Shown here: positions 1 through 5,436 of the stretch, one piece after another
Layout of the letters: each line of letters opens with the position of its first letter
Numbering within the stretch: position 1 is the stretch's first letter
Assembly: GCA_018623505.1 (NCBI GenBank)
Contig: JAAZVM010000031.1
Span: 1 to 5,812, forward strand
From: Patescibacteria group bacterium
Lineage (GTDB): Bacteria > Patescibacteriota > Gracilibacteria > BD1-5 > UBA6164
Direction: 5' to 3'
DNA: 5,812 nt
Notes under the pieces: generated by a model
The model's database searches: none
Told to the model about the DNA's origin: nothing
The model's input: only the letters and a program-made list of their open reading frames with translations
Translations under genes and position numbers: made by a program

Positions 1-57
1 ATAATAAAAATTATTAGTTCCATTATTATTTTATTTATATATATAAATTTTTCAATA
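1..57. other. AT-rich intergenic edge, no gene seen
   Basis: This is the sequence beyond the rplT terminator. It is almost entirely A and T and holds no credible coding frame on either strand. A 16-bp perfect AT palindrome lies at 33-48, but in sequence this AT-rich it could easily arise by chance. The next gene downstream lies outside the window. Confidence 0.5.
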
Positions 58-93
58 ATAAAAAAATAAGAACTTATTTAAAGTTCTTATTTT
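58..93 (-). terminator. Intrinsic terminator of the rpsT-infC-rpmI-rplT operon
   Basis: On the minus strand a perfect inverted repeat (81-93 against 63-75, 12-13 bp, 5-nt loop) is followed by a T-rich tract at 66-55. The stem core reads AAGTTCTTATTT on one arm and its complement on the other. The 5' arm contains the rplT stop codon (87-89), so a ribosome finishing rplT would cover part of the hairpin. The stem is AT-rich, as expected in this genome. Its position after the last operon gene supports a Rho-independent terminator. Confidence 0.8.
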
Positions 94-431
94 ACAAATT
101 TTACTACATTAGCAAAAACTTGTGGATTTGAAATAGCTAAGTTTGATAAAACTTTTCTATTTAATTTTACATTTTTTTTGTAAAGAGCATTTATAAGTTT
201 AGAATAACTTAAACCGTTTTCTCTAGAAGCAATATTGATTCTAACAGTCCATAATCTTCTAAAATCTCTTTTCTTTCTTCTTCTACCAATATATGCATTA
301 GTACCAGCTTTCATCCAAGCATTTTTTGCTCTTGAGAAAACTTTAGAATTAAGCATTCTATAACCTTTAGTAGCTTTTAAGATTTTTTTGTGTCTTTTTT
401 TAGTCATAAGACCTCTTTTAACTCTAACCAT
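87..431 (-). CDS. rplT: 50S ribosomal protein L20 (bL20)
   Basis: Ribosomal protein L20 binds 23S rRNA early in large-subunit assembly. The 114-aa product (family usually 115-120) starts MVRVKRG, matching the family start MxRVKRG. It carries the conserved basic N-terminal extension (RHKKILKATKGY, about residues 13-24), then GRRRKKRDFRRLWTVRIN and NGLSYSKLINAL in the globular rRNA-binding part. The conserved tryptophan in RRLW is encoded by TGG, which helps fix the genetic code. All five glycines are GGN and there is no in-frame TGA, so the gene is open even under the standard code. It follows rpmI by 40 nt in the classic infC-rpmI-rplT order and is the last gene of the operon. In other bacteria L20 represses this operon by binding its own mRNA; no L20 site could be assigned here. 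No Shine-Dalgarno sequence precedes the ATG. Confidence 0.97.
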   Translation of the reverse strand: MVRVKRGLMTKKRHKKILKATKGYRMLNSKVFSRAKNAWMKAGTNAYIGRRRKKRDFRRLWTVRINIASRENGLSYSKLINALYKKNVKLNRKVLSNLAISNPQVFANVVKFVK

Positions 432-471
432 CTTATTTTTTAATTATAAATTAATTTTAATTTTACCTATT

Positions 472-666
472 TTATAAGTGAGGTAATTGTTGTTTGATTT
501 TTTTAGTTTCTGCAGAAGATACTATTAAACCATATTTATTTCTTCCTTTTGCTTTTTTACTTTTATCTGAAAGTAAATGTCTTTTCCAAGCTTTTGCTAA
601 TTTAAATTTACCTTTTCCAGTAACTTTAACTCTTTTTTTAACTCAGCTTCTAGTTTTTAAAGTCAT
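472..666 (-). CDS. rpmI: 50S ribosomal protein L35 (bL35), one UGA-encoded glycine
   Basis: L35 is a small basic large-subunit protein. Read with UGA as glycine, the frame gives 64 aa (family about 64-66) starting MTLKTRSG and continuing VKKRVKVTGKGKFK, which aligns with the family pattern KTHKGAAKRFKVTGxGK. The middle KRHLLSDKSKKAK matches the usual SHLLxxKSxKRKR, and the end ETKKIKQQLPHL matches the C-terminal RIKxxLP. The single in-frame TGA is codon 8, exactly the conserved glycine of K-x-x-G; tryptophan would not fit. The gene lies 25 nt after infC and 40 nt before rplT. There is no Shine-Dalgarno sequence. Standard-code gene finders would miss or truncate it. Confidence 0.96.
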
Positions 667-691
667 AATGTGTTATTACAGTTATAAAAAA

Positions 692-1207
692 TTATTTAAT
701 TGGTTTCATCATAGCTACAAATGTATTACCATTTTTCTTTACTTGTCATTCTAGCTTGTATACTTCTTCTAAAGAAGCTACAAATGATTGAATTTTTTCG
801 CTAGCTATGTTTTCATAATGATTTTCTCTTCATCTTAACATAAGACTAACTTTTAATGGATGACCTCACGATGCAAATTTTTCAGCTTGCTTTTTTCTTA
901 TCTCTAAGTCGTGATCTCAAATTTTAAAAGTAATTCTAATATTTTTTAAATCAGGAGCTTTTCATTTTTGTTTATTTTTTTGATCTTGTTTTTTTTGTCT
1001 ATACAAAAATTTACCATAATCAAGCATTTTTAAGATGCTAACATCTCAATTTTGTCATATTTCCATTAAATCTAATCCTAAAGAATTAGCTTTTTCTCTA
1101 GCTTCATCAATAGACATTTCTCAAAGATTTTCTCATTCATCAGTGATAACTTGCACTTTTGATGCTTTTATCTCATCATTTAAAGGTCTCTTTTTTTCTT
1201 TCAAAAT
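692..1207 (-). CDS. infC: Translation initiation factor IF-3, non-AUG start, UGA=Gly
   Basis: IF3 binds the 30S subunit, keeps it apart from 50S and checks the start codon. With UGA as glycine the frame gives about 171 aa (family 165-185). The N-domain runs from RPLNDEIKASKV through DEGENLGEMSIDEAR, GLDLMEI and MLDYGKF (about residues 7-67). A lysine/glutamine-rich linker follows, then the C-domain with DHDLEIRKKQAEKF and the rRNA-binding LKVSLMLRGRE (about 85-171). Nine of 13 glycines are UGA, including the one in LRGRE. The usual proline pair before the MDYGK motif is missing (VSILKMLDYGK). The first in-frame ATG is at codon 31 and would delete half the N-domain, and the frame closes upstream at the rpsT stop. 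The start must therefore be ATT (1205-1207, chosen because infC starts at AUU in E. coli), TTG (1202-1204) or ATA (1217-1219). Confidence 0.93.
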
Positions 1208-1222
1208 GGATTTATTTATAAA

Positions 1223-1522
1223 TTAAGATATTGATTTTAACATTCTAACAAATTTTGCTTTTCTTCTAGAACCATTATTTTTGTGAATTATATTTTTTTT
1301 CACTAATTTATCAATAATAGATTGTAAACCAGCTTTTGTAGTTTTACCATCTTTGTCTTTTTGGTTTACCATAATTGTTTTTGCAGCTTCAACATCTTTG
1401 TTTTTAATTGCAGCTTCAAAAGCAACTCTAGCTTCTCTGTATAAAGCTCTGAAATGATCATTTCTAGCTTTTCTTTTATGATTTTGTCTTAATTGTTTTT
1501 TTGCAGACGCTATTAAAGGCAT
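1223..1522 (-). CDS. rpsT: 30S ribosomal protein S20 (bS20)
   Basis: S20 is a helical protein that binds 16S rRNA early in small-subunit assembly. The start at 1522 gives MPLIASAKKQLRQNHKRKARN, the family's typical opening, and 99 aa (family about 86-95, so slightly long). The frame stays open 37 codons further upstream, but that part runs through the leader hairpin and has no S20 similarity. The C-terminal half shows KKNIIHKNNGSRRKAKFVRML, matching the conserved KGVIHKNxAARRKSRL region. All three glycines are GGN and no TGA is present. The gene heads the rpsT-infC-rpmI-rplT operon with infC about 15 nt downstream; rpsT in this position differs from the common infC-rpmI-rplT block. It has its own promoter and structured leader. 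No Shine-Dalgarno sequence is visible. Confidence 0.95.
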   Translation of the reverse strand: MPLIASAKKQLRQNHKRKARNDHFRALYREARVAFEAAIKNKDVEAAKTIMVNQKDKDGKTTKAGLQSIIDKLVKKNIIHKNNGSRRKAKFVRMLKSIS

Positions 1523-1606
1523 AAATACTATATTATAAATATATAAAGTTTTTTTGACTAAATAGCCATATTTGAGGATTGGGCTATTTAAATCGGTCTC
1601 TTTTGT
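1523..1606 (-). promoter_or_regulatory. Structured 5' leader of the rpsT operon
   Basis: This is the stretch of about 83 nt between the predicted transcription start (about 1606) and the rpsT ATG. It contains a perfect 9-bp inverted repeat, TAAATAGCC at 1559-1567 against GGCTATTTA at 1582-1590, closing a 14-nt loop. The stem can extend by three more pairs (GAC at 1596-1598 with GTC at 1556-1558) across a 5-nt bulge. Its three G:C pairs stand out in this AT-rich setting. The T-rich tract expected of a terminator does not follow directly; instead there is an A-run and an AT-rich stretch leading to the start codon. A ribosomal-protein autoregulatory leader (for S20 or L20) is an inference. It does not obviously match a leader I recognise. 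Confidence 0.5.
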
Positions 1607-1612
1607 GCTGGA

Positions 1613-1640
1613 ATTATATAAAAAACAAGCCAAAAGTCAA
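1613..1640 (-). promoter_or_regulatory. Sigma70-type promoter of the rpsT-infC-rpmI-rplT operon
   Basis: On the minus strand the -35 box TTGACT (1635-1640) is followed after 16 bp by a perfect -10 box TATAAT (1613-1618). The predicted start is an A near 1606. The whole spacer and -35 box lie inside the hairpin that ends pheT, so the two elements share the same DNA. The match is strong, and the position just upstream of the operon fits. Confidence 0.75.
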
Positions 1641-1660
1641 AACTTTTTAGCTTGTTTTTT
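1620..1660 (-). terminator. Intrinsic terminator of pheT
   Basis: The arms AAAAAACAAGC (minus strand, 1660-1650) and GCTTGTTTTTT (1630-1620) pair over 11 bp. The stem continues with a G:U pair and a further AAAAG/CTTTT stretch with one bulged A, closing a short loop. The T-run at the 3' side of the stem serves as the U-tract. The 5' arm overlaps the pheT stop codon (1659-1661). The hairpin is nearly symmetric, so it could also act on plus-strand transcripts. Confidence 0.75.
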
Positions 1661-4025
1661 ATCTTAGTTCTCATCAAACTTTATTTACATTTTTTATTAT
1701 TTTTTCTATTAATTCTCATTTTTCTTTATCATCTAAAGTTTTATCCATGGATTGTATATATATTTTGAATGTAATACTTCTTTTTCATGGCATTTTCTCT
1801 TCATTTTCATAAATATCAAAAACTTCTACTTTTGTAATTATTTTTGTATCTGTTTTTTCTATGCTTGTTTTTAATTTTGAAGCACTATTTTCTTTATCAA
1901 CCAAGAAGTTTAAATCAAAATCATTTTCTTGAAAACTAGATATATCTTTTGCTTTAACTATTCAAAATAGAGCATCTACTAATAAATCTATATTTATCTC
2001 AAAAAATCATATTCTAGAGTTTATTCAAAAGTTATTTTGAACTTTTGGATGTATTTCTCATACAAATCATACATCTTTTCATCTTATAACTATTCTAGAT
2101 GTTCTTCAAGAGTGAGCATATCAAGGTATATTTTTTGGTTTTTCAAAGAAAAATTTTGATACTCATACTTTATTAAAGAAATTTGAAATAGTATTTTGAA
2201 TGTCATAGTATGCTATATCTTTATCTATTAATGAAACTCATGATAAATTATAGTTTTCAATAACTTCATTTTCTTTTCTTGTAAATACTTTTTCTATTTC
2301 AAATAAGTTTAATTCTTCAAATTCTTTTATGTTTTTTTCAAGTGAAAGTAGTAAGTTTGGAATAAGGCTTCATCTTAGATGAGTTAGTTCTTCACTAAGA
2401 GCATTTTTCATTTCCACTAGATTATCAATAGTAGATAGTGATTTTTCCATTAACTCCTTATTTACAAAAGAGTATGTAAATAAATCATAATAACCTATAC
2501 TTGTAAAAAAGTCTTTTGTTTCTTTTTTTATTTTGTAAGTGTTATTTTGTATTACAGCTCACATATTTATCTCTGGAATTGTAGACTCTATATTATTGTA
2601 TCCTGAAATCCTTGCTATTTCTTCTGCAATATCTGATTTATAAGACAAATCTTTTCTCCAAAAAGGAATAATTAATTTATCATTTTCAAGTTCTATTCAA
2701 AGATTTTTAAGTATAGATAAAACTTCTTCTTTTGAATAATTTTTTCAAATTAATCTATTTATATAATCTAGGTCAAAGTCTATTTCTTTTACTTCTTGTT
2801 TATTTGGATATAAATCTTCAAAACTTACTACTTTAGAATCAGTAATGTTTTTATTAATCTCATTTATAATTAGAGCAGCTCAGTAAGTTTGCATTTCATT
2901 TACTAAATCTTTTTCAAATACATTTAAACTATCTGTTCTTACTCATAATCTTTTTCAAGTTTTTCTTATAGTTGCTTGATCAAAATGTGCTGATTCTATA
3001 ATTACGTTTTTAGTGTTATCGTCTACAGAAGAACTTTTTCATCAGATTATACCTCATAGAGCTAGTATCTTTTCATCATCAGCTATAACTATATCTTCAG
3101 AACTTAATTCATACTCTTTATCGTTTAAAGCTACAAATTTTTCTCCTGAATTAGCTAATCTTATAGTTATGTTTCATGAAATTTTATCTGCATCAAATAG
3201 GTGAGTAGGTTGACCATATAGATATAAACTATAGTTTGATAAATCTATAAGTAATCATTTGCTATCTATTTCAGCACTTGAAATAACTTGTTTTATATAA
3301 TCTGGACTTTTTATGTTTGACACATTTTCAACTCTAACAGCAAGATATCTACTTACAAGATTTGTTATATCATTTTTAAGTGATAGTTTATCAAGTGATG
3401 AAAAATCAAAACTTTCATACTTATAATCAAAGTTTTCATTATTTATTGCGAAGACTTCTCTTATGATTCAAATATGAGAAAATAGGTCAGGTCTATGATT
3501 TATAGCCTTATTATCTACCTCTAGTATTTCATCATCTTTTCATAATAATTCTGCTAATGGAGTCCCTGTTTTTGCTTCTATACTAGATAAGTCCATTATT
3601 TCTTTTTCATCATTAGCTGGAAACATATCTTTTAATCCTATTTCTTCAGATGCACAAATCATACCATTACTTTCTACTCATCTTATAGCAGTTTTTTTCA
3701 TAGTTATTGTTTCAGTTCCATGCCATGAAACTACAGCTCAGATTTTAGCAACTGCAACTGCTTGTCAAACTTCTAGATTTGATCAACCACATACTATTTG
3801 AGTATCATTTTCTTCTCAAATATCTACCATACACACTCTAAGAGAATCTGCATCAGTATGATTTTCTACTGATTTTATTTTTCAATAAACTATGTTTTCA
3901 AAATCTTTTTTTTGTGAATGTATATCCTCAACTTCTGCTGTATGCATTACTAAATCTTTTGCTAACTCTTCAGCATTTTTAATATCTTTTTTATATGATT
4001 TTAAAACCTTATAAGAAATCTTCAT
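1659..4025 (-). CDS. pheT: Phenylalanyl-tRNA synthetase beta subunit, about 34 UGA glycines
   Basis: PheT is the beta chain of the alpha2-beta2 enzyme that charges tRNA-Phe; it binds the tRNA and edits mischarged Tyr-tRNA. With UGA as glycine a single open frame of 788 aa (family about 785-810) runs from ATG 4025 to TAA 1659-1661. I followed the frame without meeting TAA or TAG. The order is: tRNA-binding OB fold (about 42-152; IVCGGSNLEVGQAVAVAKIG), then AIRGVESNGMICASEEIGL and NHRPDLFSHIGIREV (176-190). Next come the B3/B4 editing region with PTHLFDADKI (272-281) and LGGIIGG (322-328), B5 (about 411-480; FWRKDLSYKSDIAEEIARI), the catalytic-like core (HPKV), and the C-terminal FDX-ACB domain ending VGGELR. 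Tryptophans use TGG. pheS is not adjacent: upstream is the recA terminator, so pheT appears to be transcribed alone. No Shine-Dalgarno sequence is present. Confidence 0.97.
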
Positions 4026-4057
4026 TTTATATTTTTAATTTATTAAACATTGTATGA

Positions 4058-4085
4058 AATATATGAAAAATATGTTAAAAAGCAA
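4058..4085 (-). promoter_or_regulatory. Probable promoter of pheT
   Basis: The minus strand shows TTGCTT (4080-4085), a 16-bp spacer, and TATATT (4058-4063), each one or two bases from the sigma70 consensus. This would start transcription about 25-30 nt before the pheT ATG. It sits between the recA terminator and pheT, where a promoter is needed. AT-rich sequence makes chance -10 matches common, and the shared 16-bp spacer with the other two promoters gives modest extra support. No T-box or other amino-acid leader fits in the roughly 70 nt available. Confidence 0.5.
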
Positions 4086-4097
4086 GCAAAAGGCAAA

Positions 4098-4128
4098 AAT
4101 AAAAACCTCGCTAAGCGAGGTTTTTATT
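4098..4128 (-). terminator. Strong intrinsic terminator of recA
   Basis: A perfect 14-bp inverted repeat (4098-4111 against 4115-4128) closes a TAA loop. The stem has a GC-rich top (CCTCGC/GCGAGG) and A/T-rich flanks that supply a T-tract on either strand, so it can act in both directions. On the minus strand it ends recA, and its 5' arm contains two bases of the recA stop codon (4127-4129). It is the clearest hairpin in the window and separates recA from pheT. Confidence 0.92.
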
Positions 4129-5113
4129 AAATACTATTTTTGATAACTTCTTCAAGTTCTACCATAAGTGCTTCATTTTCTTTTAGGAAATTTTTAGAGT
4201 TTTCTCTACCTTGTCATAATTTTATGTCTCAGTAAGAGTAAAAAGCTCATGCTTTTTTAATAATTCCAGTTTCTACTCATATATCAAGTATTTCTCATAC
4301 TTTAGAAATACCTTCATTATACATAATATCAAATCAAGCTTCTTTGAAAGGAGGAGCTATTTTATTTTTAATAACTTTTACAAGAGTTTCATTACCTGTA
4401 ACTTGTTTTTCCATACCAGTACCAGATTCTATTTTACCTTTTCTTCTTATGTCTAATCTTTGAGAAGCATAAAATTTAAGTGCATTACCTCAAGTAGTTG
4501 TTTCAGGGCTACCAAACATAACTCAGATTTTCATTCTTATTTGGTTGATGAAAATAACAGTACAGTTAGTTTTGTTTATTGCTCATGTTATTTTTCTAAG
4601 TGCTTGACTCATAAGTCTAGCTTGAAGTCACATATGTGAATCTCACATTTCTCATTCTATTTCTGCTTTTGGAGTAAGAGCTGCAACTGAGTCAACTACA
4701 ATTAAATCTACTGCTCCAGAGTTTACTAATTTTTCAGTAATCTCTAATGCTTGTTCACCATAGTCTGGTTGAGTTATAAGTAATTCATCTATGTTTACAC
4801 CAATTTTTTTAGCATATTCTGGATCTAAAGCATGTTCAGCATCTACGAAAGCAGCTACTCAACCTGCTTTTTGAATCTCAGCAATTGCGTGAAGAGTAAG
4901 TGTAGTTTTACCTGATGACTCTGGACCATAGATTTCAACTATTCTTCCTTTTGCATATCATCAACCTAAAGCTAAATCTAAACTTAGAGATCATGAAGAG
5001 CTAGTTTCAACTTTTTGTTTAGCTCATTCATCTCAAAGCTTCATAATAGAACCTTTTCAAAATTGTTTTTCTATCATTGCTAATGCGTTGTTTAAAGCCT
5101 CTTGTTTGTTCAT
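4127..5113 (-). CDS. recA: Recombinase RecA, 19 UGA glycines
   Basis: RecA forms ATP-dependent filaments on single-stranded DNA, drives homologous strand exchange and, where present, triggers LexA self-cleavage. With UGA as glycine the frame gives 328 aa, somewhat shorter than the usual 340-355 because the C-terminal tail is short. The start [21 protein letters not shown] matches the N-terminal helix region. Walker A is GPESSGKT (63-70), preceded by [29 protein letters not shown] (89-101), Walker [13 protein letters not shown] (137-148), the L1 region [32 protein letters not shown] (186-197) and the L2 region [18 protein letters not shown] (200-217) follow. By my count glycine codons are 19 TGA, 15 GGT and 3 GGA; Walker A glycines are both GGT. 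recA has its own promoter and terminator. The ATG lacks a Shine-Dalgarno sequence. Confidence 0.98.
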
Positions 5114-5136
5114 AATAATAGAGTTAATATATATTG

Positions 5137-5177
5137 TATACTTAAAAGTATATAGTGAGTATATATTTTTATATACT
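5137..5177. repeat. AGTATA/TATACT repeat cluster over the recA promoter, possible operator
   Basis: Four copies of AGTATA or its complement lie at about 10-12-bp steps. TATACTT (5137-5143) and AAGTATA (5146-5152) form a palindrome with a 2-nt centre. AGTATATA (5158-5165) and TATATACT (5170-5177) form a second palindrome with a 4-nt centre. AGTATATA is also a direct repeat at 5147-5154 and 5158-5165. The first palindrome covers the predicted transcription start and the second covers the -10 box and spacer. The layout suits a dimeric repressor such as a LexA-type SOS regulator, but it matches neither the E. coli nor the Bacillus SOS box. Low sequence complexity leaves chance as an alternative. 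Confidence 0.4.
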
Positions 5178-5185
5178 TTTGTCAA
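5158..5185 (-). promoter_or_regulatory. Sigma70-type promoter of recA
   Basis: The minus strand has a perfect -35 box TTGACA (5180-5185), a 16-bp spacer, and a -10 box TATACT (5158-5163). Transcription would start near 5151, giving a leader of about 38 nt. The -35 box begins only about 15 bp after the stop codon of the upstream zinc-ribbon gene, so recA may be read both from this promoter and by read-through. Confidence 0.75.
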
Positions 5186-5206
5186 AATAATTTATAAAAT
5201 TATTTT
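5184..5206 (-). terminator. All-AT hairpin at the end of the zinc-ribbon gene, weak terminator candidate
   Basis: AAAATAATTT (5184-5193) and its complement (5197-5206) form a perfect 10-bp stem with a 3-nt loop. Read on the minus strand, the 5' arm contains the zinc-ribbon stop codon (5200-5202) and the 3' arm ends in TTTT. The stem has no G:C pair and no longer U-tract follows, so any termination would be partial. It overlaps the recA -35 box by two bases. Confidence 0.3.
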
Positions 5207-5424
5207 ATTTTATAGTTTGATTTTAATCCTTCTAATGTACCTATTGCTATATTTTTGTTTTTACAATTATTGCATATAAATACATATCATTCTGGATTTT
5301 CTCTTTCTGTTTCTACTATTTTTTTACAATCTTTACAATAAAAACTCACCTCTCATCTTTCTTGAGAGAAGTAATCTCTTTTATCGAATTCCTCTATGTT
5401 TACTAAATCTGAAAAATTTCCCAT
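5200..5424 (-). CDS. Small zinc-ribbon protein of unknown function
   Basis: I do not recognise this family. Read with UGA as glycine, the frame encodes 74 aa and starts MGNFSDLVNIEEFDKRDYFS. Two CxxC pairs, CKDC (30-33) and CNNC (51-54), are 17 residues apart, the pattern of a four-cysteine zinc ribbon. Between them lies a charged stretch, KKIVETERENPEGYVFI. The N-terminus is acidic and the tail basic, with no membrane segment or signal peptide. Two of five glycines are UGA, and without recoding the gene breaks at codon 24. A TAA two codons upstream makes ATG 5424 the only plausible start. It lies 12 nt after the exonuclease stop, so the two are probably co-transcribed, and recA follows. A nucleic-acid or transcription-linked role is plausible from fold and context only. 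Confidence 0.75.
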
Positions 5425-5436
5425 TTTTTATTTTTA

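Noticed and set aside
33..48. 16-bp AT-only palindrome beyond the rplT terminator
   Set aside because: Alternating A and T in an AT-rich edge region readily forms palindromes by chance, and there is no supporting context.
463..486. TTACCT/AGGTAA inverted repeat around the rpmI stop codon
   Set aside because: Only 6 bp with a 12-nt loop and no T-tract; too weak to call, and the AGGT is too far from the rplT start to be a Shine-Dalgarno sequence.
494..754. Plus-strand open frame of 86 codons
   Set aside because: It is antisense to rpmI and the end of infC, whose minus-strand products match known families; the hydrophobic translation is a shadow of AT-rich coding sequence.
1035..1226. Plus-strand open frame of 63 codons
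   Set aside because: It is antisense to infC and shows no recognisable domain.
1523..1633. Possible 37-residue N-terminal extension of S20
   Set aside because: The frame is open, but the S20 family starts at the MPLIASAKK methionine, and the upstream part runs through the promoter-proximal leader hairpin.
3013..3204. Plus-strand open frame of 63 codons
   Set aside because: It lies inside pheT on the opposite strand, with no family resemblance.
692..4025. Pseudogenes: pheT and infC look full of stop codons
   Set aside because: All interruptions are TGA, the reading frames are otherwise intact end to end, and TGA falls on conserved glycines, so this is recoding rather than decay.
5088..5279. 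Plus-strand open frame of 63 codons resembling a small membrane protein
   Set aside because: It spans the recA start, the recA promoter and the zinc-ribbon gene on the other strand. Its hydrophobicity follows from T-rich codons.
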